Assembly (NCBI RefSeq): GCF_001571045.1
Contig: NZ_BCSV01000006.1
Coordinates: 1-64,000 of the forward strand
DNA length: 64,000 nt
Direction: 5' to 3'
From: Curtobacterium ammoniigenes NBRC 101786
GTDB taxonomy: Bacteria; Actinomycetota; Actinomycetes; Actinomycetales; Microbacteriaceae
Shown here: positions 33,244 through 42,155 of the stretch, in pieces
Numbering within the stretch: position 1 is the stretch's first letter
How the letters are laid out: each line of letters opens with the position of its first letter
Program-made: the position numbers and the translations under genes
Notes under the pieces: model-generated
What the model was told of the DNA's origin: nothing
The model's input: the letters and a program-made list of their open reading frames with translations, nothing else
Database searches by the model: none

Positions 33244-33944
33244 CGGGCGAGCGCGTGCTCGACGACGGATGTGAAGAAGGTGAGGCCGTCTGTTCCCGAC
33301 GCCATCGCAGCGTCGGTGTCCGGCCCGAAGCCGGGCTCTGTCGCATGCTCCGGGTGGGGCATGAGGCCGAGCACGTTTCCGCGCTCGTTGATCACCCCGG
33401 CGATGTCATCGATGGACCCGTTCGGGTTCACGCCGACGTACCGGAAGGCCACCTGCCCGTTGTCTTCGATCCGCTTGATCGTGTCCGCGCCGGCGACGAA
33501 TCGGCCGTCCGCGTTCTTGAGCGGGATCACGATCTCCTGCTCGGGAGCGAATCCTGTCGTCCAGTCGGAGGCGGCGTTCTCGACGCGGAGGCGCTGGTCA
33601 CGCCGGATGAACTGCTGGTGGGCGTTGCGGGTGAGCGCGCCAGGCACGAGGTGCGCCTCCGCGAGCATCTGGAACCCATTGCAGATGCCAAGCACGGGCA
33701 CGCCCTTGGCCGCCGCGTCGATGACCTCCGCCATGATCGGCGCCTTCGCCGCGATCGCTCCGGCACGGAGGTAGTCGCCGTACGAGAACCCGCCCGGCAG
33801 GATGACGGCATCGACGCCCTGGAGGTCGTGGTCACCATGCCAGAGCGCGACGGCTTCCGCGCCGGCGAGGCGCACCGCGCGCGCAGCGTCCCGGTCGTCC
33901 AGCGACCCCGGAAAGGTGATGACGCCGATCCGCACCGCGGTCAC
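33240..33944 (-). CDS. purQ: Phosphoribosylformylglycinamidine synthase glutaminase PurQ
   Basis: This 234-residue class I glutamine amidotransferase supplies ammonia to PurL. The triad is visible: Cys88 in [11 protein letters not shown], plus His and Glu in [23 protein letters not shown] forms the oxyanion region. It overlaps purS and purL by four bases each, consistent with stoichiometric synthesis of the PurS-Q-L complex. Confidence 0.97.
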   Translation of the reverse strand: MTAVRIGVITFPGSLDDRDAARAVRLAGAEAVALWHGDHDLQGVDAVILPGGFSYGDYLRAGAIAAKAPIMAEVIDAAAKGVPVLGICNGFQMLAEAHLVPGALTRNAHQQFIRRDQRLRVENAASDWTTGFAPEQEIVIPLKNADGRFVAGADTIKRIEDNGQVAFRYVGVNPNGSIDDIAGVINERGNVLGLMPHPEHATEPGFGPDTDAAMASGTDGLTFFTSVVEHALAR

Positions 33945-34192
33945 TGCCCTTCGACGGTGACCGAGACCACGTCCTCGATCACGGCGTTCGAGAAGACATC
34001 CGCGGCGATCGCGCGCACCGCGTCGAGGCGGGCCTCGTCGACCGCTCCATCGACGCTGATCTCGAACCGCTTACCGATGCGGACGTTCGCGAGGTCGGCA
34101 TTGCCGAGCCGGACGAGCGCCCCGCCGACTGCCTTGCCCTGGGGGTCGAGGATCTCAGCCTTCGGCATGACCTCGACGACGATCGTTGGCAC
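33941..34192 (-). CDS. purS: Phosphoribosylformylglycinamidine synthase subunit PurS
   Basis: This 83-residue small subunit bridges PurL and PurQ. The family pattern is [25 protein letters not shown] followed by [12 protein letters not shown] and ending near [13 protein letters not shown]; the first of these runs is broken only by normal substitutions. The start is GTG with GGAG eight bases upstream. A -10 box TAGACT on the minus strand (34237-34232) probably drives the purS-purQ-purL-dehydrogenase unit. Confidence 0.94.
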   Translation of the reverse strand: MPTIVVEVMPKAEILDPQGKAVGGALVRLGNADLANVRIGKRFEISVDGAVDEARLDAVRAIAADVFSNAVIEDVVSVTVEGQ

Positions 34193-34231
34193 GTGTTCAC
34201 TCCAGCACGGTGGACGGGTCGGGACGGCTCC

Positions 34232-34237
34232 AGTCTA
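34232..34237 (-). promoter_or_regulatory. -10 box TAGACT of the purSQL operon
   Basis: TAGACT on the minus strand lies about 40 bases upstream of the purS GTG, leaving a short leader with its own Shine-Dalgarno sequence. The same hexamer occurs upstream of purA. Confidence 0.45.
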
Positions 34238-34307
34238 GGGGCGTCCCGGGCTCCGGATGTCGCTCGCTCATGCCATGCTGAGCGCACGATCCCGGAGGAA
34301 CTGAACG

Positions 34308-36014
34308 ATGTCAACAACGATTGCGCCTGCGCAGGCCAGCCACCAGGAGCGTCGGCCGTGGCCCGCGCTCTGGGCGCTTGTCGTGGGCTTCTTCATGATT
34401 CTGGTCGACTCGACGATCGTGTCCGTCGCCACGCCGACCATCGCCGAGAAGCTGCACGCCGATATCAACGCGGTGATCTGGGTGACGAGCGCATACCTCT
34501 TGTCCTATGCGGTTCCACTGCTCATCACGGGCCGGCTCGGCGACCGCTTCGGACCCAAAGTGCTGTACCAGATCGGTCTCGTCGTCTTCACGCTCTCGAG
34601 TCTCTGGTGCGGACTCTCGACCTCGATCTCCATGCTGATCGTCGCCAGGGTCGTGCAAGGCCTCGGGGCTGCGCTGATGACTCCGCAGACGATGTCGGTC
34701 ATCACACGCATGTTCCCGCCGCACCAGCGTGGCTCCGCGATGGGACTGTGGGGGGCGACGGCCGGGGTTGCATCGCTCGTCGGGCCGATCGCCGGCGGTC
34801 TGCTCGTCGACGGGCTCGGCTGGCAGTGGATCTTCTTCGTCAACGTCCCCGTCGGCGTCGTCGGCTTCGTGCTCGCCCAGCGTCTCGTGCCTCGCTTCGA
34901 AACGCACCCGCACCGCTTCGATGTGCTCGGCATTCTGCTGTCCTCGGTTGGCATGTTCCTGCTCGTCTTCGGCATTCAGGAAGGCGAGACGTACAGCTGG
35001 GGCACGATCGCGGGCCCGATCACGGTGTGGTCGCTGATCGTCACCGGGCTCGTCGTGCTCGCGGCGTTCGTGGTCTGGCAAGGGGTGCAGAAGCGCGGCG
35101 AACCGCTCTTGCCACTGGGTCTCTTCCGTGACCGCAACTTCACCCTCGCCAATCTCGCGATCACGGCCGTCGGTGTCGCCATCGCGTCCTTCGCGCTCCC
35201 GCTCATGCTGTGGGCGCAAGACGTCAAGGCGTTCTCGCCGACGCAGGCCGCGCTGCTGCTCATCCCCATGGCTGTCCTCTCCGCAGGGCTCGCGCCGGTC
35301 GTCGGTCGGAACATGCACCGAATCAATCCCCGGTGGATTGCCGCATTCGGTCTCGCGTGTTTCTCCGCGGGGCTGTTCTGGTTCGGCAAGCTCGTCGCCG
35401 GCAACAGCGATTGGCAGCTCATTCTCCTTCCAAGCGCGATGCTCGGCCTTGCCAACGCGTGCATGTGGGGGCCGCTCTCGGTCTCGGCAACGCGAAACCT
35501 TCCGCCGCGGATGGCCGGGGCGGGGTCGGGTGTCTACAACACGACCCGCCAGATCGGTGCTGTGCTCGGCTCCGCGGGTATCGCGGCGCTGATCGAGGCG
35601 CGCATCACGGCGAACTTTCCGTCGCACGCCGGAAGCGCGGGTGGCGCTACGGGAGCGTCCGCGCAGAGCGGGATTCTGCCCGAGTTTCTCAAGCTGCCGT
35701 TCTCGGCAGCGATGGGGCAATCACTCGTCCTTCCGGCGGCCGTCGTCGTCATCGCCGTGGTCGCCGCGTTGTTCCTGGCCAAGCCGAATCAGACCGTTGC
35801 GTGGACGCAGACGAGTTCGACTCCGACGCAGGAGGGGAAGCAGCCGAGCGCACCGCAGGACCCGAACGGTGTTCGGACGACACACGGACGACACGCGGCA
35901 CCCGTCGCCATCGACCGTCCGCTGGCTGACGAGGGGGCTCCCGGCGAGCAGTCACGCGATCACCGTCATCTGGAGCAGTCTGATCCCGTTCCGACACCGA
36001 CAGCGGTCGACTGA
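34308..36014 (+). CDS. DHA2-family MFS drug exporter
   Basis: This 568-residue transporter has about 14 membrane helices, typical of the DHA2 (EmrB/QacA) family of proton-driven multidrug exporters. Motif A in loop 2-3 is TGRLGDRFGPKVLY, and motif C-like glycines are in GPIAGGLLVDGLGW. A hydrophilic C-terminal tail of about 75 residues ends PVPTPTAVD; its last codons already lie in a run of 19-base tandem repeats that continues past the stop. The Shine-Dalgarno CGGAGGA precedes the ATG. The substrate is unknown. Confidence 0.93.
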   Translation: MSTTIAPAQASHQERRPWPALWALVVGFFMILVDSTIVSVATPTIAEKLHADINAVIWVTSAYLLSYAVPLLITGRLGDRFGPKVLYQIGLVVFTLSSLWCGLSTSISMLIVARVVQGLGAALMTPQTMSVITRMFPPHQRGSAMGLWGATAGVASLVGPIAGGLLVDGLGWQWIFFVNVPVGVVGFVLAQRLVPRFETHPHRFDVLGILLSSVGMFLLVFGIQEGETYSWGTIAGPITVWSLIVTGLVVLAAFVVWQGVQKRGEPLLPLGLFRDRNFTLANLAITAVGVAIASFALPLMLWAQDVKAFSPTQAALLLIPMAVLSAGLAPVVGRNMHRINPRWIAAFGLACFSAGLFWFGKLVAGNSDWQLILLPSAMLGLANACMWGPLSVSATRNLPPRMAGAGSGVYNTTRQIGAVLGSAGIAALIEARITANFPSHAGSAGGATGASAQSGILPEFLKLPFSAAMGQSLVLPAAVVVIAVVAALFLAKPNQTVAWTQTSSTPTQEGKQPSAPQDPNGVRTTHGRHAAPVAIDRPLADEGAPGEQSRDHRHLEQSDPVPTPTAVD

Positions 36015-36110
36015 GCCGAAAGCAGTCGACAGAACCGACAGCTGTCGAGCGCGCCGACACCGGTGGACGGCGCCGACAGCGGTCGACTGAACCGACAGCT
36101 GTCGACTGCG
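35997..36110. repeat. Six tandem 19-bp repeats across the MFS gene stop
   Basis: Six contiguous units of consensus CCGACAGCGGTCGACTGAA start at 35997, 36016, 36035, 36054, 36073 and 36092. Units 3 and 6 contain the perfect 12-bp palindrome CGACAGCTGTCG; the others are partly palindromic. The first unit and the stop codon (36012-36014) belong to the MFS gene, and the remainder fills the gap to the convergent CtaG-like gene. Since 19 is not a multiple of three, this is a DNA-level or RNA-level repeat and not a protein repeat. Confidence 0.92.
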
Positions 36111-36136
36111 CCAGCTCGAGGGCTGTCCGGGAGCGG

Positions 36137-36964
36137 TCACCGCTCGCGGAAGCGCTCCAAGTGCGCCCGCGAAAGCGCCTCGACCTCCTCGTCGGAGAGG
36201 TCATCGATCGACTGCGCCTCGCGGCGATCGGTCCGCTGCCAGCGAATGAACAGCGCGATGAGCACGGGAATATCGGCGATCTCCGCGATGAACCAGAGGA
36301 CATCTCCGGCAAGCTGCTGATCCCGCAGGGGCGTCGGGAACCAGCTCGGGCCGATCGCCGCCGTGGTCGCGCCGTCGAGCACGCTGCCGCTGATCCGCAA
36401 CACAATGCCCGGGATCGCGTCGATCATGAGTTCGACGAACGCGAGCAGGAACTCCGCCGTCACGAACGTCGACGATCGCAGGACGTCGGGCTCCGCAATC
36501 GGCGCAAGCAGCAGGAACCCCAGGAGTGGAACCAGCACGGTGATTGCCACCGCCGCGACGACCGACGTGCGCAGCCCGGCGGACAGTGGCGTCAGGAGGA
36601 GGCTGAAGAGCACCAGGCCGATGATCGGCGAAACGATCGCGTTCCCCAGGATGCGGACAGCGCGGGAGTGCAGCGCACGCTCGGCGATCTCGGAGACGCG
36701 GGGCGGGCCTCCCAACCGGAGGAGCGCAATCGGCGCACCGAGCGCCGCGAACGTTGGCACGGCGAAGAACAGCAGCGCGAGCCGCAGCGTGAACGCCCAG
36801 CGCAGCTCCCGGCTGTAGAGCCCGACGATGCCGAATTGCAGCAGTCCGAAGAGCACGAGCGCAGCCAGGAACGCGAGCGAACGGTACCAGGGCCAACGCG
36901 CACCTCGGCGCCCGGCACTCACGACCCAGACGCCATACGCGGCGGCCGCGAGCACGATCATCAC
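36137..36964 (-). CDS. CtaG/Caa3-type cytochrome oxidase assembly-like membrane protein
   Basis: This 275-residue protein has seven or so membrane helices and matches the CtaG_caa3 pattern (copper delivery to cytochrome oxidase). YRSLAFLAALVLFGLLQFG lies in the second segment, LGGPPRVSEIAERALHS in a cytoplasmic loop, and the C-terminal helix ends in a charged tail (RWQRTDRREAQSIDDL). The GTG at 36964 is the only canonical start. However, the in-frame codons just upstream read FWSIWHFDPLAA, like the normal N-terminus of the family, before an in-frame TAG. The N-terminus is therefore doubtful. Confidence 0.8.
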   Translation of the reverse strand: MMIVLAAAAYGVWVVSAGRRGARWPWYRSLAFLAALVLFGLLQFGIVGLYSRELRWAFTLRLALLFFAVPTFAALGAPIALLRLGGPPRVSEIAERALHSRAVRILGNAIVSPIIGLVLFSLLLTPLSAGLRTSVVAAVAITVLVPLLGFLLLAPIAEPDVLRSSTFVTAEFLLAFVELMIDAIPGIVLRISGSVLDGATTAAIGPSWFPTPLRDQQLAGDVLWFIAEIADIPVLIALFIRWQRTDRREAQSIDDLSDEEVEALSRAHLERFRER

Positions 36965-37207
36965 CGCGGCCAGCGGGTCGAAGTGCCAGATGCTCCAGAA
37001 GACGGGGGGAGTGGGCGTGGCGGCCTCCTCGGTCGATGTCGTCCTCTATTGTCCGCCTTTCCGCAAGGGTTCCTGACCGTTCTCCGCACCGTCGATATTC
37101 GTCAAGCCGAGCGTGGTTGACTCCAGCCAAGGGGGCCCGCGTCATCCGGCGCGCATTGGCTCGGAGCGCCACGAACGCGCTCGACACACAACCGAAGGGA
37201 ACGATTC

Positions 37208-38734
37208 GTGACCGAAGAAAGCTTCCAAGACGATCGTCCGATCGCGACCGCGAACAACGGTGCACCCATCGCCAGCGACGAGCACTCGCTCTCGGTCGGA
37301 GCTGACGGTGCCATCGCCCTCCACGACCACTACCTCCTCGAGAAGCTCGCGCAGTTCAACCGCGAACGGATCCCCGAGCGCATCGTGCATGCGAAGGGCG
37401 GCGGCGCGTTCGGCACCTTCACCGTCACCGGCGACGTATCCGCGTACACCCGGGCTGCATTCCTGCAGCCTGGTCAGAAGACCGAGATGCTCGCGCGGTT
37501 CTCGACGGTGGCCGGTGAGCAGGGATCGCCCGACACCTGGCGCGACCCGCGCGGCTTCGCGCTGAAGTTCTACACGTCTGAGGGCAACTACGACCTCGTC
37601 GGCAACAACACCCCCGTGTTCTTCATTCGGGACGGGATCAAGTTCCCCGACTTCATCCGGTCGCAGAAGCGCCTGCCGGGCTCGCACCTCCGCGACCACA
37701 ACATGCAGTGGGACTTCTGGACGCTCTCTCCTGAGTCAGCGCACCAGGTCACCTGGCTCATGGGCGACCGCGGTCTCCCCGCCAGCTGGCGCCACATGAA
37801 CGGCTACGGGTCGCACACCTACCAGTGGATCAACGCCGACGGTGAGCGGTTCTGGATCAAGTACCACTTCATCTCGCAGCAAGGCATCGACATCCTCAAG
37901 CAGGAAGACGCCGACCGCATCGCCGGCGAGGACGCCGACTTCCACCTCCGCGACCTCGGCGCGGCGATCGACCGCGGCGACTACCCGCGGTGGACGCTCA
38001 AGGTGCAGGTCATGCCCTTCGACGACGCAAAGCAGTACCGGTTCAACCCGTTCGACCTCACCAAGGTGTGGCCGCACAGCGACTATCCGCTGACCGAGGT
38101 CGGCACGATGGAACTGAACCGGAACCCGGAGAACTACTTCGCGCAGATCGAGCAGGCAACCTTCGAGCCGTCGAACTTCGTGCCGGGGATTGCTGCGAGT
38201 CCGGACAAGATGCTGCTCACGCGAATCTTCAGCTATGCGGACGCGCACCGCTACCGTGTCGGCACCAACTACGCGCAGCTTCCGGTCAACGCCGCACGCG
38301 TGCCCGTGCATTCGTCGGCGCGCGACGGAGCGATGCGATACGACTTCCAGCCGCAGGACGTTCCGGTGTATCGACCCGATTCAGTCGGCGGTCCGGTGGC
38401 GAACCCGGCCGCGGCCGGCGAGGTCTCCGGGTGGGAGTCCGACGGCGAGCTCGTGCGAACCGCTGCGACGCTCCACGCCGAGGATGACGACTTCGGTCAA
38501 GCGGGATCGCTCGTTCGCGACGTGATGGACGACGAGCAGCGCGATCGGCTGGTCGCGAACATCGTCGGGCACGTATCGAAGGTCACTCGTCAGGACCTGT
38601 TCGAGCGGATCTTCGAGTACTGGTCGAAGGTCGACGCGGAGCTTGGTCGTCGGGTCCGCGAGGGCGTGCAGCCTGAGGCTCCCGGAGCACAGGAGCAGCC
38701 CGAAGCCGTTGGCGTCGGTGTTCCCGGCGCCTGA
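37208..38734 (+). CDS. Monofunctional haem catalase
   Basis: This 508-residue small-subunit catalase decomposes hydrogen peroxide. Essential residues are present: distal His61 in [12 protein letters not shown], Asn134 in [10 protein letters not shown] and the proximal haem-ligand Tyr343 in [24 protein letters not shown] and the NADPH-region residues fit clade-3 enzymes. GTG start with the Shine-Dalgarno AAGGGAA. A strong terminator follows, so it is monocistronic. No adjacent Fur or OxyR-type regulator is seen. Confidence 0.96.
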   Translation: MTEESFQDDRPIATANNGAPIASDEHSLSVGADGAIALHDHYLLEKLAQFNRERIPERIVHAKGGGAFGTFTVTGDVSAYTRAAFLQPGQKTEMLARFSTVAGEQGSPDTWRDPRGFALKFYTSEGNYDLVGNNTPVFFIRDGIKFPDFIRSQKRLPGSHLRDHNMQWDFWTLSPESAHQVTWLMGDRGLPASWRHMNGYGSHTYQWINADGERFWIKYHFISQQGIDILKQEDADRIAGEDADFHLRDLGAAIDRGDYPRWTLKVQVMPFDDAKQYRFNPFDLTKVWPHSDYPLTEVGTMELNRNPENYFAQIEQATFEPSNFVPGIAASPDKMLLTRIFSYADAHRYRVGTNYAQLPVNAARVPVHSSARDGAMRYDFQPQDVPVYRPDSVGGPVANPAAAGEVSGWESDGELVRTAATLHAEDDDFGQAGSLVRDVMDDEQRDRLVANIVGHVSKVTRQDLFERIFEYWSKVDAELGRRVREGVQPEAPGAQEQPEAVGVGVPGA

Positions 38735-38748
38735 ATCAGCGCAACGAC

Positions 38749-38786
38749 AGCGCCCCGGACGAGCATGAGCGCTCGCCCGGGGCGCT
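38749..38786 (+). terminator. Terminator after the catalase gene
   Basis: AGCGCCCCGG (38749-38758) pairs perfectly with 38777-38786 over 10 bp, with an inner GAGC/GCTC pairing, and is followed by TTCGT. It lies 15 bases after the stop codon. Confidence 0.8.
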
Positions 38787-38814
38787 TCGTCATGAGGTCG
38801 GATCCTGCGTCCGA

Positions 38815-38820
38815 TATTCT
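38815..38820 (+). promoter_or_regulatory. -10 box TATTCT, DsbA-like gene
   Basis: TATTCT lies eight bases upstream of the ATG at 38829 and only two bases upstream of the ATG at 38823. This favours the second ATG as a leaderless start. Confidence 0.5.
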
Positions 38821-38828
38821 GCATGCTC

Positions 38829-39698
38829 ATGTACGTATCACAGCCCCGCGCGAGCCGTAGCGAACGACGAATCCAGGCGCGGAACGCCGCACGAGCACGC
38901 CGCGAGGCGATACGTCGACGGGCCCATCGACGGCGATTGCTCGGGTGGTCCGGTGCGCTGCTCGGGGGCATGGCCGCATCCGTCGTGCTCGTCCTGATCC
39001 TGACGCAGGCGCCCGCCCCTCCCGTCGCCGGTCCCCGCAACATGCCCTCTGGCGGTCTCCGCCTCATCGGATCGGAAGGGGCCGCTGTTCCCGTGCGGGC
39101 GCGCGCAGCTGCGACCCACGAGATGATCCAGCCCGTGTCCGCCCCGGATGGCGCGGTCGGAGTGGTCATCTACGAAGATCTGCTCTGCCCAGCGTGCCGC
39201 GTGTTCGAGGAGGTCAACCTGCCGTATCTGCAGCGACTGGTCGCTGACGGTGAGGCTGAACTCGAGATCCATCCGATCGCGATCCTCGACAGGATGTCCG
39301 CCGGGTCACGCTATTCGACGCGCGCGGCGTCGGCGCTCGCGTGCGTCGCGGATCGACAGCCGGACGCGTTCCTCCCGGCCAACGTCGCCCTGTTCGCTCG
39401 ACAGCCGTCTGAAGGGAGCCGCGGACTCTCGAATCGCCAGATCGCGGACGTCCTGTCCGAGGCTGGCGCCGATGACCCGACCACGGCCTCCTGCGTGCGG
39501 TCCGGTGCGTTCACCGACTGGGTCGGCGCGGTGACGACCATCCGAACGAACACGCCCGCTCCCGGAACCGGTGGCGAGCGCATCACCGGGACACCGACGG
39601 TGCTCGTCGACGGTGAGCGCTTCGACGGCTCGATCTCCGACTCTGCCGCGTTCCAGCGCTTCGTCGAGTCGGCGCGCGACCGGCGCGGCAGCCGCTGA
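38829..39698 (+). CDS. Membrane-anchored DsbA-like thiol oxidoreductase
   Basis: This 289-residue protein has a very basic cytoplasmic N-terminus (about 38 residues, many Arg) and one membrane helix (about 40-59). The external thioredoxin-fold domain has active site CPAC (Cys120, Cys123) and cis-proline in ITGTPTVLVDG. It resembles the Thioredoxin_4/DsbA-like proteins that oxidise exported proteins in actinobacteria. No VKOR-type partner is adjacent. The ATG at 38829 is preferred to 38823 by its distance from TATTCT. Confidence 0.88.
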   Translation: MYVSQPRASRSERRIQARNAARARREAIRRRAHRRRLLGWSGALLGGMAASVVLVLILTQAPAPPVAGPRNMPSGGLRLIGSEGAAVPVRARAAATHEMIQPVSAPDGAVGVVIYEDLLCPACRVFEEVNLPYLQRLVADGEAELEIHPIAILDRMSAGSRYSTRAASALACVADRQPDAFLPANVALFARQPSEGSRGLSNRQIADVLSEAGADDPTTASCVRSGAFTDWVGAVTTIRTNTPAPGTGGERITGTPTVLVDGERFDGSISDSAAFQRFVESARDRRGSR

Positions 39699-39735
39699 CC
39701 GGAGCGCGTGCGCGGAGCGCGACCAGGTGATGCGA

Positions 39736-40320
39736 TCAGACGAGCTGACCATCCCACGAGATCGCTCCACGAAATCGCTCCGCGGTGTCGCCGAGCGGCA
39801 GGACGCGCCATCCGCTGTCGTCGGTGACCGTCACACCGGCGCCGTTGACGGAGTAGTCGACGTACGTGACGGTCGCCTCGTCGGCCGCGGCCCAGCCGCA
39901 CGCGCCGAAGAAGGCCGCTGACTCTTCACCCGCCTGCACGACCGCGAGCGGAACGTCGAGTGTACGCAGCGTCGTCTCGAGTCGTCGCATGAGTGCGCTG
40001 CCCACGCCCGCTTCGCGCGCCTCCGGGCTGACCGCGATCAGCCCGACGGCGGCGACGAGCAGCGGACCGTCCGGCGCACGCACGAACATCCGACGAAATC
40101 CGGCGTGCGCAACGATCGCTCTGGAGGCCGTGGTCGCCAGCACGCGCGCCTCCGGTTCGATCCCGGCCCAGCTCCGGCCGCCGACGAACCAAAACGACCA
40201 ATCATCGAAGGAGCGTGCGAGCATCGCCGCAATCGCTTCGTGCTCATCGAGTGACAGGTCTGACTCGGCCGCGACGCGCCAGCGGAGGGCGCGATCGCTG
40301 TCATCGTCGGTGGTCGGCAT
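39736..40320 (-). CDS. NodA-like N-acyltransferase (GNAT fold)
   Basis: This 194-residue protein resembles the rhizobial Nod-factor acyltransferase NodA over most of its length. As I recall NodA, the alike blocks are LRWRVAAESDLSLDEHEAI, GGRSWAGIEPEARVLA followed by IVAHAGFRRMFV, LLVAAVGLIAVSPEAREAGVG, and a C-terminal part ending ISWDGQLV. NodA transfers a fatty acyl chain to the free amine of a chitin oligosaccharide. No nodB or nodC homologue is adjacent, so the natural acceptor is probably different. A general GNAT acetyltransferase is the conservative alternative. The ATG at 40320 has no clear Shine-Dalgarno sequence. Confidence 0.75.
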   Translation of the reverse strand: MPTTDDDSDRALRWRVAAESDLSLDEHEAIAAMLARSFDDWSFWFVGGRSWAGIEPEARVLATTASRAIVAHAGFRRMFVRAPDGPLLVAAVGLIAVSPEAREAGVGSALMRRLETTLRTLDVPLAVVQAGEESAAFFGACGWAAADEATVTYVDYSVNGAGVTVTDDSGWRVLPLGDTAERFRGAISWDGQLV

Positions 40321-40388
40321 CGCTCCATTCAACGCTCCGAACGCGGGCATCCAGCGTTCGGACGAGCGATTCCCGCCAGGATAGGTGC

Positions 40389-41006
40389 ATGGCATCTTCC
40401 GGTCAGACCGCTCGGCGCCGCGGTGGCAGCCTTCGACTGCTGCGCGACATCGCGATCATCATCGTGGCGGCGCTGATCGCCTCGTTCCTGGTGCGGTCAT
40501 ACCTGGTCCGGTCGTTCTACATCCCGTCAGCTTCGATGGAGAACACGCTGTTGATCGGCGACCGTGTCGTCGTGAACGAACTCGTGCCCGGCGTTGTGCC
40601 CCTGCAGCGCGGCGACGTGATCGTGTTCAAGGACCCCGGCGGCTGGCTGAGCGCCGGAGAAGGCAACGATCTCATCAAACGGGTGATCGGCCTCCCTGGC
40701 GACCACGTGTCATGCTGCGGAACCACAGGGCAGCTGTCGGTGAACGGCCACACGGTGCCGGAGCCCTACGTCGTCGTGCCGGCCGGCACGAACCGTGTGT
40801 CGTCCACGAACTTCCAGGTGACGGTGCCCCAGGGCAAGCTCTGGGTGATGGGCGACAACCGATACGATTCCGCGGACTCCCGCATGCACGGGTTCGTGCC
40901 GGTGTCCGACGTGGTCGGCCGAGCGTTCGTGATCACCTGGCCGGTCAGCCGGTGGAACCTGCTGTCCCGGTATCCCGCGTCCTGGGACGCCGTGCCGAAG
41001 CCGTGA
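40389..41006 (+). CDS. lepB: Signal peptidase I
   Basis: This 205-residue membrane serine protease removes signal peptides from exported proteins. An N-terminal anchor (about residues 19-38) precedes the catalytic Ser49 in YIPSASMENTL. The general base is Lys97 in LIKRVIGLPGD, and the C-terminal box GDNRYDSADSR is intact. It is the single-anchor Gram-positive type. Its stop codon is back-to-back with that of the convergent glycosyltransferase gene (TGATCA), leaving no intergenic base. Confidence 0.95.
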   Translation: MASSGQTARRRGGSLRLLRDIAIIIVAALIASFLVRSYLVRSFYIPSASMENTLLIGDRVVVNELVPGVVPLQRGDVIVFKDPGGWLSAGEGNDLIKRVIGLPGDHVSCCGTTGQLSVNGHTVPEPYVVVPAGTNRVSSTNFQVTVPQGKLWVMGDNRYDSADSRMHGFVPVSDVVGRAFVITWPVSRWNLLSRYPASWDAVPKP

Positions 41007-42050
41007 TCAGTTGGCGTGCTGCGCCGGTGCGGGCGATGCGGGGGCTGGGTCTGCGGTTCCCGCCGGAGCGGGATGCTCGAGTGGCAGCCGCTTGATCGGT
41101 TGGCCCGGTGCCGAGTATGTGAGGTAGTTCAGTCGGCTCGTCTCGCGCCGCAAACGCGTGATCCCCTCGAGGACGAACCCGAGCACCCAGGTGAGGATCG
41201 CGATCACCATGAGCGATGCTGCGAGCACTGCGGTCGGGAACCGGGGGACCAGCCCGGTGTGCGCGTACTCGACGAACAGCGGGATCGCCAAGACGATGGC
41301 GATGAGCGCGAAGATCGCTCCGATGAGGCCGTGAAAGAGGACCGGGCGCTCGAAGCGGATGAGGTGGCCGATGAGCGACAGGATCTTCAGACCGTCGCTC
41401 ACCGTGTTCAGCTTCGACTCCGTGCCCTCAGCACGATCTTTGAACGCCGTCGGGATCTCGATCTGCGGAACCCGCAGGTTCATCGAGTGAACGGTGATCT
41501 CGGTCTCCGTCTCGAACTCGCGCGAGAGGGCCGGGAACGACTTCACGAAGCGCCGTGACATCACGCGGTACCCGCTGAGCATGTCCGTCACAGGGAGGCC
41601 GAACAGTCGGCCGACGATCCGATTGAAGATCTTGTTGCCGGTGGCATGACCGGGTCGGTACGCACTGGCATTCGGGTCGTCCACGCGCGTCCCGAGCACG
41701 TGGTCGTAGGGGCCGTCGAGCAGGGTCTGGATCATTCGCGGCGCCGCGGACGCGTCATACGTGTCGTCACCGTCAATCAGGACGTACACGTCCGCATCGA
41801 TGTCGCCGAACGCGCGACGGAGCACGTTCCCCTTGCCCTTCATGCGCTCGTAGCGCACCTCCGCGCCGGCCGCACGCGCGACCTCCGCGGTGCCGTCCGT
41901 GCTGTTGTTGTCGTACACGTAGACGTCGATTCCGGGGACCGCCCGCTGCAGGTCGCGGACCACCTTCGCGATCGCCGGCGCCTCGTTGTAGCACGGGACG
42001 ATCGCGGCGATAACGAGGTCGGGAGCAGTCACGGGTAGGGTCCTTTTCAT
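41007..42050 (-). CDS. GT2 glycosyltransferase with C-terminal membrane helices
   Basis: This 347-residue enzyme is a DPM1/GtrB-like transferase that probably moves a sugar to undecaprenyl phosphate. The GT-A domain begins AAIVPCYNEA and has the metal-binding LIDGDDTYDA (DxD-like). DMLSGYRVMSRRF follows, and two membrane helices (about residues 250-275 and 285-310) come before a Pro/Ala-rich tail. The ATG at 42050 is used; an in-frame GTG at 42095 would add 15 residues. A divergent GtrA gene follows the shared intergenic region, supporting a polyprenyl-linked sugar pathway. Confidence 0.88.
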   Translation of the reverse strand: MKRTLPVTAPDLVIAAIVPCYNEAPAIAKVVRDLQRAVPGIDVYVYDNNSTDGTAEVARAAGAEVRYERMKGKGNVLRRAFGDIDADVYVLIDGDDTYDASAAPRMIQTLLDGPYDHVLGTRVDDPNASAYRPGHATGNKIFNRIVGRLFGLPVTDMLSGYRVMSRRFVKSFPALSREFETETEITVHSMNLRVPQIEIPTAFKDRAEGTESKLNTVSDGLKILSLIGHLIRFERPVLFHGLIGAIFALIAIVLAIPLFVEYAHTGLVPRFPTAVLAASLMVIAILTWVLGFVLEGITRLRRETSRLNYLTYSAPGQPIKRLPLEHPAPAGTADPAPASPAPAQHAN

Positions 42051-42155
42051 GCGCGGCGCAACGAAGCGGGGCAGCGGAGACGCGGCCTCGGACACCGGCA
42101 GCGACGATTCGCTGCTGTCCCGTTGCCGTGGGGAATCCTACGGGGAGCGGGGGAG

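Noticed and set aside
35997-36110. CRISPR array
   Set aside because: The 19-bp units are directly contiguous with no spacers, and no cas gene is present.
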